Of a stretch of 24,094 nt of DNA, positions 7,466 through 14,258 are shown piece by piece (within the stretch, counting starts at the first letter, position 1; each line of letters starts with the position of its first letter). The position numbers and the translations under genes were made by a program. The notes beneath the pieces are model-generated. The model was not told where the DNA came from. It saw only the letters and a program-made list of their open reading frames with translations, and did not search any database. Source of the DNA: Sedimenticola sp. (lineage in GTDB: Bacteria; Pseudomonadota; Gammaproteobacteria; Chromatiales; Chromatiaceae); assembly GCA_030619405.1 (NCBI GenBank), contig JAUXBK010000008.1, positions 1 through 24,094 of the forward strand, written 5' to 3'.

Positions 7466-7840
7466 ATGATAAAGCGATATTCAGACCATGCAGCGAATGA
7501 ACGGACCTACCTGGCCTGGATCAGAACCGCCATTGCCATCATGGCGTTTGGTTTCCTGATCGAAAAATTCAATCTGTTTGTGGATTACATCGGTAAGAGC
7601 ATCGGTAACGAGGGACAGTTGCATGCCACCGTGTCGGCTGAATTCGTCGGCATCGGCGCGATGGTGGTAGGTATTTTGATCATCGTCAGCGCCACCGTTC
7701 GCTTCTATACCCTCAAGCGACTGATCGAGTCAGATGAAGTCTCTATCTACAGCGGGAGGAAGACCCATGCGCTGCTTTCGTTACTAATGGTCTCTATGGG
7801 GCTGTTCGTGCTTTTCTACATGATCCATCGGGTACTGTAA
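7466..7840 (+). CDS. DUF202 family (YidH-like) inner-membrane protein
   Basis: Membrane protein of 124 residues. The N-terminal DHAANERTYLAWIRTAIAIM block is the DUF202 signature (Asp-x3-ERT-LAW-RT), and three hydrophobic helices follow at about residues 20-40, 55-80 and 98-120. The role of the family is unknown; related YidH/YidG proteins occur as small inner-membrane pairs. The ribosome site is poor (only CCAGG abutting the ATG at 7466), though no better start exists. The gene is inserted between argA and argE on the opposite strand and is followed directly by a large hairpin repeat that could end its transcript. Confidence 0.85.
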   Translation: MIKRYSDHAANERTYLAWIRTAIAIMAFGFLIEKFNLFVDYIGKSIGNEGQLHATVSAEFVGIGAMVVGILIIVSATVRFYTLKRLIESDEVSIYSGRKTHALLSLLMVSMGLFVLFYMIHRVL

Positions 7841-7867
7841 TAGCGTAAGTACCAAGTTAATCCCGTT

Positions 7868-7972
7868 GTGGGGCTGTTACCCTCTGTCAGAGGACGCCGT
7901 AAACCCATCCATGGGAGCTCGCTGCGGCCATCCTTGGCCGCAGACGCCTCTGACAAAGGGTAACAGCCCCAC
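7868..7972. repeat. Palindromic element with two inner hairpins
   Basis: Outer arms of 28-29 bases (7868-7896 and 7945-7972, about 26 matching) enclose two smaller hairpins: CCCAT/ATGGG at 7904-7915 and CTGCGGCCA/TGGCCGCAG at 7922-7943. Both inner hairpins have a CATCC-N-TGG style core, shared with elements near 16157 and 21181. The layout resembles a REP-type bime. It sits 28 bases after the DUF202 stop and may also act as a transcript end, but no T-run follows. Confidence 0.85.
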
Positions 7973-8006
7973 TTTATTCACAACATACAAGGTATTTAAC
8001 TAGGTT

Positions 8007-8335
8007 AAAAGCATTCTCGCGCAAAGGCGCAAAGACGCAAAGAAAACAAAAAAAATGCTGCCTGGTTGGGTGCTCTGAACAGGAAGCGATGCTTCCGAAG
8101 CAGATGTGACGTACTTACCTGAGTGCTGGAGTCGCTGGTCTACTTTTCGGGCGAACTCCAGGAACGAGCAACCACTCGGTCGGGCAGCTGCATATCCATA
8201 CAGTCAGCGATTGGCAGTAAAGCTGTTTTGTTGCACAGGTGATGATGCAGAGCGCAGAAGCTGAGAGTAGTCACGCCTGTTTTTCGGTTTTTTGGTTTTC
8301 TTTGCGCCTTTGCGTCTTTGCGCGAGAATGCTTTT
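8007..8335. mobile_element. MITE-like element, family A copy 1
   Basis: A 329-base segment bounded by 41-base inverted repeats (8007-8047 and 8295-8335) that differ at only two places. The arms contain CTCGCGCAAAGGCGCAAAG and oligo-A tails. The interior has no open reading frame of note. A second copy lies at about 16783-17060 with the same arms and the same TGCTGCCTGG start to the interior. The element has no transposase of its own. Together with the hairpin at 7868 it explains the gap from 7841 to 8354 between the DUF202 gene and argE. Confidence 0.8.
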
Positions 8336-8354
8336 GGTTTTTTTAAGATTTTCC

Positions 8355-9521
8355 TTACGCAGCCAGGCAGAAGCGCCGTACCAGCGCCTGGATCAGGTCG
8401 ATCATGGGCTGGAGGCGGGCGGTGTGTAGAAACTCGTCCGGCTGGTGGGCCTGCTCGATGTCCCCGGGGCCGAGGATGACGGTCTCCATGCCGAGCTGCT
8501 GCAGGTAGGGCGCCTCGGTACCGAAGGCGACGCTGCCGGCCGGGTGGCCGGTGAGCGCCTCTGTCGCTTTGACGATGGCCGCCGTGGCCGGGGTCTCCAT
8601 GGCAGGGATGCCGGCGAAGGAGGACTCCATCTCCAATTTCAGGCCACTTCCTTCCAGGATTCCCTCCAGGCGAGCGGCGAGCTCCCCCCGCAGCGTATCC
8701 AGGTCCATACCGGGCAGGGGGCGCAGGTCGATATGCAGTTCACATGAGCCGCAGATGCGGTTGGGGTTGTCGCCGCCGTGGATGTGCCCCAGGTTCAGGG
8801 TTGGGACCTCTACGGCGAACAGGGGGTTGCGGTAGCGGGCCTGCAGTTCCTGGCGCCAGCCGAGGATCTCGCCCATCACCTGGTGCATCCCCTCCAGGGC
8901 GCTGACGCCCAGGGTCGGGTCACTGGAGTGTCCGGATCGGCCCTGCAGGCGAATGACCTCCATCGCGATGCCCTTGTGCATGCGCACCGGACGCAGGCCG
9001 GTGGGTTCGCCGATCACGGCATACCGGCCCAGCCGGCGATCGATCTCCAGCAGTGACCGGGCTCCGCACATGGTAGTCTCCTCATCCGCCGTGGCCAGCA
9101 GAATCAGCGGCTGTTTCAGGCGGCTCAGGTCGAGTTCCCGGATCGCCTCGATCACCAGGGCGAAGAACGCCTTCATGTCGGAGCTGCCCAGGCCGTAGAG
9201 CCGGTTGTCCCGTTGGTCCAGGCTGAACGGGTCGGAGTGCCAGCGCCGGTCATCGAAAGGTACGGTGTCGGTGTGTCCCGAAAACACCAGCCCGCCCGGG
9301 CCACTGCCGGCTGTCGCCACCAGATTGAGCTTTCCCGGCCTGCCCGGCACCGGCAGTGTTTCCACCTGGAAGCCAAGCGTTTCCAGCCAGCGGTCGAGCA
9401 GTTCCACCACCCCCTGATTAGACTGATCCAGCGCAGGGTCGACGCTGCTCACCGAGGGTGCGGCGATCAGTGCTTCTATCATCCGGATGAGGGGGGGCGG
9501 TGGAGTCATCTTCTCAAGCAT
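8355..9521 (-). CDS. argE: Acetylornithine deacetylase
   Basis: Zinc-dependent M20-family hydrolase that removes the acetyl group from N-acetylornithine to give ornithine in the linear arginine pathway. It has 388 residues, the usual length. Metal and catalytic motifs are FSGHTDTVP, GLGSSDMKAF, ATADEETTMCGA and VIGEPTG, with the dimerisation lid between (GRSGHSS). GTEAPYLQQLG and GPGDIEQAHQPDEF close the active site. The ATG at 9521 overlaps the end of the tetR gene by eight bases (ATGCTTGA), suggesting translational coupling; a second ATG at 9509 is possible. Pairing ArgA with ArgE points to a linear acetyl cycle rather than ArgJ recycling. Confidence 0.95.
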   Translation of the reverse strand: MLEKMTPPPPLIRMIEALIAAPSVSSVDPALDQSNQGVVELLDRWLETLGFQVETLPVPGRPGKLNLVATAGSGPGGLVFSGHTDTVPFDDRRWHSDPFSLDQRDNRLYGLGSSDMKAFFALVIEAIRELDLSRLKQPLILLATADEETTMCGARSLLEIDRRLGRYAVIGEPTGLRPVRMHKGIAMEVIRLQGRSGHSSDPTLGVSALEGMHQVMGEILGWRQELQARYRNPLFAVEVPTLNLGHIHGGDNPNRICGSCELHIDLRPLPGMDLDTLRGELAARLEGILEGSGLKLEMESSFAGIPAMETPATAAIVKATEALTGHPAGSVAFGTEAPYLQQLGMETVILGPGDIEQAHQPDEFLHTARLQPMIDLIQALVRRFCLAA

Positions 9522-10092
9522 AGCGGGCCAGCTCTTCCAACCAGCGGTTGATATCCGCGCTGCTCCGCTCCAGGAAACCCGGGTCCTGGTAGACCTGGGC
9601 GATAATGATGATACCCTCTCCCCGGGCCAACAGCTGCAGTGAGAGTTCCCTCGCCTCGCTCGGGTATCCCAGCTCTACGAATTGTCTCTCCGCCCACTGC
9701 TGGTACAGGTCGAACAGCTGCTTCGCCTCCGCCGCCAGTGTCGGCTGGTCCTTGGCCAGCTCTACGTTCAGCGAACCCATGGGACAGCCGGAGCTCAGCA
9801 GTGCCGGGGTGCTGTCGTAGATAACGCGGACCAGCCGCTCCAGTCGCTCCAGTGGTTCGGGGATGGTGCGGTTCCACTCCATCAGCATGGTGGAGGCGGT
9901 CTCCAGGCGCTGCTCGATGACTGCCTTGAGGATCGCCTCTTTGCTCTTGAAGTAGTAATAGATATTGCCCCGGGTTGCCTCCGCGGCCTCCACCACGTCA
10001 CTGAAAGAGGTCCGGTTGTAGCTCTTGCGGTAGAAGAGCTGGTTGGCCGCATCGATGATGCGTTTTCGGGTGCGTTCGCTTTTACTGGGCAT
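9514..10092 (-). CDS. TetR/AcrR family transcriptional regulator
   Basis: Repressor of 192 residues from the ATG at 10092 (MPSKSERTRKRIID), the usual family start; longer in-frame starts add unlikely sequence. The N-terminal helix-turn-helix is residues about 8-55 (SFSDVVEAAEATRGNIYYYF-K-KEAIL). The C-terminal ligand-binding half has SSGCPMGSLNVELA, a block seen in the NemR-like branch, which often senses electrophiles or aldehydes. The last codons overlap the argE start, so the two are probably cotranscribed. Ligand and targets are unknown; being first in the operon it probably controls its own promoter upstream of 10092. Confidence 0.85.
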   Translation of the reverse strand: MPSKSERTRKRIIDAANQLFYRKSYNRTSFSDVVEAAEATRGNIYYYFKSKEAILKAVIEQRLETASTMLMEWNRTIPEPLERLERLVRVIYDSTPALLSSGCPMGSLNVELAKDQPTLAAEAKQLFDLYQQWAERQFVELGYPSEARELSLQLLARGEGIIIIAQVYQDPGFLERSSADINRWLEELARYA

Positions 10093-10224
10093 CGGACGAT
10101 TATAGTCTCTGATTTCACCGGCAGGGTCTATCCCCATGCCGTTACCCATAACTTGACACGAAAGAATTGCCTCACACGGAGTCACGGAGAAGAATAAAGC
10201 GGTCATTCCAGTTTGCCCTTTATG

Positions 10225-10372
10225 CAGACCTCGCCATTTCCGTTCAAAATTGTCTCAATAAATGGACAGGATTAACAGGATTTACAGGTTTATGTAATTC
10301 TGTAAATTCTGAGCAATCCTGTAAATCCTGTCATTTTTTTGGTGACGGCACCGGGCTGTACTCGTTGTAGAG
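10225..10372. repeat. Dispersed repeat family B copy 1
   Basis: Starts with CAGACCTCGCCATTTCCGTT and ends with a CTGTACTCGTTG-AGAGT block. Between them lies an inverted pair built from ACAGGATTTACAGG and CCTGTAAATCCTGT. The same two end blocks recur at 12630-12936, where the middle is interrupted by another element. It occupies most of the gap between tetR (10092) and ilvD (10552) together with the hairpin at 10372. No coding potential. Confidence 0.8.
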
Positions 10373-10452
10373 TAACCGTTCACTCCCCCTGCCTTTTTGA
10401 ACCCCTCTCCCTGAGGGAGAGGGGATTTGAGGAAGGGGGAGTGAACGGTTAC
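10372..10452. repeat. Nested perfect inverted repeat upstream of ilvD
   Basis: A perfect 19-base outer stem, GTAACCGTTCACTCCCCCT at 10372-10390 with its complement at 10434-10452. Inside it is an independent 11-bp perfect stem at 10402-10424 (CCCCTCTCCCT and AGGGAGAGGGG around one base). It begins exactly where repeat family B copy 1 ends. Such a structure 100 bases before the ilvD start would form a strong RNA hairpin if transcribed, but a regulatory role is not shown. Confidence 0.85.
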
Positions 10453-10551
10453 GAACGAGGAGGGTCGTCTTTTATCTGGGAAGGTGCTTGCAGCAGGTAA
10501 ATAGGTGATAATCGCTACAATTCCAGATTCAGCCTGCAACCGGAGAGAGAG

Positions 10552-12435
10552 ATGCCCGAGTATCGTTCCCGCACCACCACCCATGGACGCAATATGGCCG
10601 GCGCCCGCGCCCTGTGGCGGGCTACCGGGATGCAGGACGGGGATTTCGACAAGCCGATCGTGGCGGTGGTCAACTCCTTCACCCAGTTCGTTCCCGGCCA
10701 CGTGCATCTGAAGGACATGGGGCAGCTGGTGGCCCGGGAGATCGAGGCGGCAGGGGGGGTGGCCAAGGAGTTCAACACCATTGCCATCGATGATGGCATC
10801 GCCATGGGGCACGGCGGCATGCTCTACTCGCTGCCGTCCCGGGACATCATTGCCGATTCGGTCGAGTACATGGTCAATGCCCACTGCGCCGACGCCATGG
10901 TCTGCATCTCCAACTGCGACAAGATTACCCCGGGGATGCTGATGGCGGCCCTGCGGCTCAACATCCCTGCCGTGTTCGTCTCCGGTGGTCCCATGGAATC
11001 GGGCAAGACCGTCCTGCACGGCAAGGCGAGGAAGCTGGACCTGGTGGATGCCATGATCTCTGCGGCCGATCCGGCGGAGACGGACGCGGACGTGGCGGAG
11101 ATAGAGCGTTCCGCCTGCCCCACCTGCGGCTCCTGCTCGGGCATGTTTACCGCCAACTCGATGAACTGCCTGACCGAGGCCCTGGGTCTCAGCCTGCCGG
11201 GTAACGGCTCGCTGGTTGCCACCCACACCGACCGCAAGGCGTTGTTCCTGGAAGCAGGGCGCCTGATCGTGGAGATCACCCGGCGCTTTTATGAGCAGGA
11301 CGAGGTCGCGCTGCTGCCTCGCAGCATCGCCAGTTTCGAGGCGTTCGAGAATGCCATCGCCCTGGATATCGCCATGGGAGGCTCCACCAACACGGTGCTG
11401 CACCTGCTGGCCGCGGCCCACGAGGCGAAAGTGGAGTTCACCATGGCGGATATCGACCGGCTCTCCCGCCGGATCCCCAATCTGTGCAAGGTGGCCCCCT
11501 CTACTCAGCAGTATCACATGGAGGACGTGCATCGGGCTGGCGGCGTGCTCGGCATTCTGGGGGAACTGGTACGGGCCGGCCTGATCCATGAAGAAACGGG
11601 CAGTGTCCACAGTGGTACCCTGGGAGCGGCGATCGCCCGCTGGGATATCGCCGTCAGCCAGGAGCAGGCGGCGCAGGCGCGTTATCTGGCGGGCCCGGGG
11701 GGGGTGCCGACCCAGGAGGCGTTCAGTCAGTCTGTCCGTTGGCCCTCCCTCGATCTGGATCGCGCCGGCGGCTGTATCCGGGATCTGGAACACGCCTACA
11801 GCCGGGACGGGGGGCTGGCGGTGCTCTATGGCAACCTGGCGCAAGAGGGGTGCATCGTGAAGACGGCCGGTGTGGATGAGTCGATCCTGCAGTTTCAGGG
11901 GCCGGCGCGTATCTTCGAGAGCCAGGAGACGGCAGTGGCTGCGATCCTGGGCGACCGGATCCAGCCCGGGGACGTGGTGCTGATCCGCTATGAAGGCCCC
12001 AAGGGGGGGCCCGGTATGCAGGAGATGCTCTATCCCACCAGTTACCTGAAGTCCAAGGGGATGGGTAAGGTGTGTGCCCTGATCACCGACGGCCGCTTTT
12101 CCGGCGGCACTTCCGGCCTCTCCATCGGCCACTGCTCACCGGAGGCGGCGGAGGGAGGCAACATCGGGTTGGTGCAGGAAGGTGATCTGATCGAGATCGA
12201 TATCCCCAACCGCCGCATCCGGGTGGCCGTCAGCGATGACGAGCTGGCCGCCCGGCGCCAGGTGATGGAGGGGAAGGGCGACGGCGCCTGGCGCCCGGAG
12301 ACACGGCAGCGGGTGGTGTCAGAGGCGCTGCAGGCCTATGCCGCGCTCACCACCAGCGCCGCCCACGGGGCGGTGCGGGATCTGTCCCAGATCAGAAGAC
12401 AGAAGACGGATGACAGGGGACAGAAAAGAGGATGA
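10552..12435 (+). CDS. ilvD: Dihydroxy-acid dehydratase
   Basis: Fe-S enzyme of branched-chain amino acid synthesis that dehydrates dihydroxyisovalerate and its homologue to the 2-keto acids. The protein is 627 residues, about ten more than the E. coli-type enzyme it closely resembles. Motifs include RTTTHGRNMAGARALW, VVNSFTQFVPGH, CISNCDK (Cys 118, 122), CPTCGSCSG (Cys 189, 192, 195) and MGGSTNTVLHL. NS in place of the CN motif near residue 44 fits the oxygen-sensitive [4Fe-4S] type. GAGAGAG precedes the ATG. The normal end (GAVRDLSQI) is followed by about 13 extra residues rich in Arg/Lys/Gln that are encoded by the arm of an inverted repeat, so the stop codon is supplied by repeat DNA. Confidence 0.96.
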   Translation: MPEYRSRTTTHGRNMAGARALWRATGMQDGDFDKPIVAVVNSFTQFVPGHVHLKDMGQLVAREIEAAGGVAKEFNTIAIDDGIAMGHGGMLYSLPSRDIIADSVEYMVNAHCADAMVCISNCDKITPGMLMAALRLNIPAVFVSGGPMESGKTVLHGKARKLDLVDAMISAADPAETDADVAEIERSACPTCGSCSGMFTANSMNCLTEALGLSLPGNGSLVATHTDRKALFLEAGRLIVEITRRFYEQDEVALLPRSIASFEAFENAIALDIAMGGSTNTVLHLLAAAHEAKVEFTMADIDRLSRRIPNLCKVAPSTQQYHMEDVHRAGGVLGILGELVRAGLIHEETGSVHSGTLGAAIARWDIAVSQEQAAQARYLAGPGGVPTQEAFSQSVRWPSLDLDRAGGCIRDLEHAYSRDGGLAVLYGNLAQEGCIVKTAGVDESILQFQGPARIFESQETAVAAILGDRIQPGDVVLIRYEGPKGGPGMQEMLYPTSYLKSKGMGKVCALITDGRFSGGTSGLSIGHCSPEAAEGGNIGLVQEGDLIEIDIPNRRIRVAVSDDELAARRQVMEGKGDGAWRPETRQRVVSEALQAYAALTTSAAHGAVRDLSQIRRQKTDDRGQKRG

Positions 12436-12629
12436 ACCCCAGGACCTGGGATCGCCGAATTGCACTCGGACAACCGGAAAGAATGCCGACTACAAGTTGG
12501 CGCTCCCGGAGGTGAGGAAACGCCGGGGACGGGTGCTGCCCGGTGCACACGGCTGGCGTGGCGCCGCGCACATCATACGAGGTAAAGAGTTGGGGCAGGT
12601 AGGTTGTGCGCTGCTCTGCAGTGTTATGA

Positions 12630-12936
12630 CAGACCTCGCCATTTCCGTTCAAAATCGTTTCAATAAATGGACAGGATTTACAAGATTACATAAACCCTAC
12701 ATTTCGCGCCTGTTCGATTACAATTCCGTAATTATATACTACTAACGTATAATCAACAGGTTACGTGTGCCCGTGGGCGATTTCAAGCTGCCGTCGAAGT
12801 AAGAATCAATAACTTACGACGCGTGAAAAAGTCAGTGATCAGCTTAACTTACTGATTTGTAAGGTGCGAAACGTAGGATAAACCTGTTAATCCTGTCATT
12901 TTTTTGTGCCGGTAACGGACTGTACTCGTTGCAGAG
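12630..12936. repeat. Dispersed repeat family B copy 2, interrupted
   Basis: Left block (12630-12685, AGACCTCGCCATTTCCGTT then ATGGACAGGATTTACA) and right block (12884-12936, GTTAATCCTGTC, then CTGTACTCGTTGCAGAGT) match the two halves of the element at 10225-10372. They are pushed apart by about 190 bases holding a second element with its own inverted ends, consistent with an insertion into the ACAGGATT hairpin. Confidence 0.75.
12693..12880. mobile_element. Small inverted-repeat element nested in family B copy 2
   Basis: Ends are CCCTACATTTCGCGCC (12695-12710) and GGTGCGAAACGTAGG (12863-12877), imperfect complements of each other. The 150-base interior is AT-rich for this genome, includes an ATTATATAC/GTATAAT hairpin near 12730-12755, and has no coding potential. 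It looks like a non-autonomous element inserted in a pre-existing repeat. Exact ends and any target duplication cannot be fixed by eye. Confidence 0.55.
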
Positions 12937-13079
12937 TGTCCAATTTTCGTCTGAAAATATGTTTTTTTATTAAACCTCAATGAGTTACATGTCCATGGTC
13001 TAATCATGGTGTTGAGGTCTGTACGAGGGAAGGTTTTTTTCTTTTCTGTCTCCTGTCTTCTGCCTTCTGTCCTCTGATG

Positions 13080-13748
13080 TCAAAGCGATCCCCAGCTGCT
13101 CTTACGGCGCTGGAAGCGGAGGTGGGGCAGGATCAGACCGATGATGATGCCGAGGATGATGATCGCCGCACCGATCATGAACCACTGCTGGTTGCTGTCA
13201 TTGCTCAACTCCCGGTTCTCCTGCTTCAGGTTCTCCACCTGCTGGGTCAGCTGGGCCACCATCTTGCGCAGATCGTTGCGTTCATTGGAGATGCGGATGG
13301 CGTTGGAGGCGGTGCGACGGATGGTTTCCAACTCTCTTCCGAGCGCATCCTTCTCTTTTTTAACCGTCGTATAGTTCTTCTGCAACGTCTGGTGTTCCCG
13401 CTGCAGCTGGACCAGCCTGGCGGTCAGTTTGTCCGGTTCCTGCTGCAGTTCTGCCAGCTGCGCCTCCGCCCTGGTCAGCCGGTCGCGGGCGCTCGCTACC
13501 TTCATCAGCTGTCGGGTCAGTACGTAGCCCGTTTTGCCGTCCTTGGTTCTTACTTGTGAATAACCCGTGCCGGGGTTGGATTTGATCAGCCCCAGCTCGT
13601 AACCACTCGGCAGCATACGTATTATCTTGTGGGTGGCGCTCTCACCCGATCTCAGGGTTATCTTGAACTGGTCGGTGACATAGCGACTCTCGGCCTGCAG
13701 ATGGGTTGCAGCGAACAGCAGCGCAAGCCCCAGTAAAATCTTTTTCAC
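13080..13748 (-). CDS. YgiM-like SH3 domain, coiled-coil, membrane-anchored protein
   Basis: Protein of 222 residues with the TIGR04211/YgiM architecture: signal peptide (1-19, ending LQA-ES), bacterial SH3 domain (about 20-85, with TLRSGES, LPSGYELGLI and GYSQVRTKDGKTGYV), a long Gln/Glu/Arg-rich coiled coil (about 86-185), then a C-terminal helix (about 190-210) and a short basic tail (RFQRRKSSW). It should sit in the inner membrane with the SH3 domain in the periplasm; the function of YgiM proteins is not settled, though envelope and cell-wall roles are suspected. The stop codon directly touches the arm of the repeat cluster that also ends ilvD. Confidence 0.87.
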   Translation of the reverse strand: MKKILLGLALLFAATHLQAESRYVTDQFKITLRSGESATHKIIRMLPSGYELGLIKSNPGTGYSQVRTKDGKTGYVLTRQLMKVASARDRLTRAEAQLAELQQEPDKLTARLVQLQREHQTLQKNYTTVKKEKDALGRELETIRRTASNAIRISNERNDLRKMVAQLTQQVENLKQENRELSNDSNQQWFMIGAAIIILGIIIGLILPHLRFQRRKSSWGSL

Positions 13749-14258
13749 GATGACCTCGGTGGTTTTCCGCTTTATGAATCAGGAGCTGATTTTTCCAGAT
13801 GGCGGCCCATAAGTCCAAGGAGAGTGTCACAACCTGTGTCCCGGGGTAGGAAGAAGGTTTTTTATGCACAGATTGGAAATCCACTTGATACGGTGTTTCG
13901 CTATCTGTCGATTATTTGACTCTTATCGGGTTGTTTTTTCTAACCCCTTGAGAAATATAGAATAAATGAAATCGTACAAAAAAGTGTCAATTTGATGTCA
14001 TTCGCATGGGTAGGGGATTGAGACTGAACCCCAAACTTTTCTTCACAGAGTTATCCACAGAATTTGTGAATAATCTGCAAAACACTTTTCAGTGCAGTCG
14101 GATATGTGGAAAGCTGCATTGATGACCTGATGTATCGCCGCTAACTCATTGATATTGAAAATTGAGCCGGGATTGCTGCAGCGGGTGGAGGTTCGGCGAT
14201 ATTAAAAACCTGGATCGGCTATAATGCGCGCCCCGAAATTCGTTACTGGCTCCAACTC
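13749..14258. other. Intergenic region with a cluster of DnaA boxes
   Basis: This 510-base gap between the divergent SH3-protein gene and typA holds no repeat element. It contains three perfect matches to the DnaA box TTWTNCACA: TTATGCACA (13862-13870, +), TTATCCACA (14051-14059, +) and TTATTCACA on the minus strand (14065-14073). One-mismatch sites lie at 14039-14047 (+) and 14105-14113 (-). An AT-rich stretch runs from about 13905 to 14000. By base counting, 0.03 perfect boxes would be expected by chance in this length. It may be a DnaA-binding or titration site, or part of an origin; no dnaA, dnaN or gidA is nearby. Confidence 0.5.
14220..14225 (+). promoter_or_regulatory. Putative -10 box of typA
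   Basis: A perfect TATAAT lies 33 bases before the typA ATG. No convincing -35 hexamer is seen at 16-18 bases upstream, so the promoter call rests on the -10 alone. Confidence 0.35.

Larger units (their letters stand above)
12393..13079. repeat. Outer inverted repeat spanning the ilvD-ygiM-like gap
   Basis: Purine-rich CAGAAGACAGAAGAC-type sequence at 12393-12430 recurs inverted at 13041-13076, with roughly 31 of 36 bases matching. The left arm encodes the C-terminus of IlvD; the right arm abuts the stop codon of the convergent SH3-domain gene. Enclosed between them are family B copy 2 (12630-12936) and, inside that, another inverted-repeat element (12693-12880). The rest of the gap, 12436-12629 and 12937-13040, has no recognisable gene. 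Confidence 0.75.

Noticed and set aside
10282..12132. Long open frame of 616 codons on the minus strand
   Set aside because: It lies opposite ilvD, is rich in His/Arg/Gly/Gln with no family motifs, and is a high-GC shadow of the real gene.
12693..12880. Phage attachment site or operator in the AT-rich insert
   Set aside because: No integrase, tRNA end or direct repeats found; the inverted ends fit a small non-autonomous element better.
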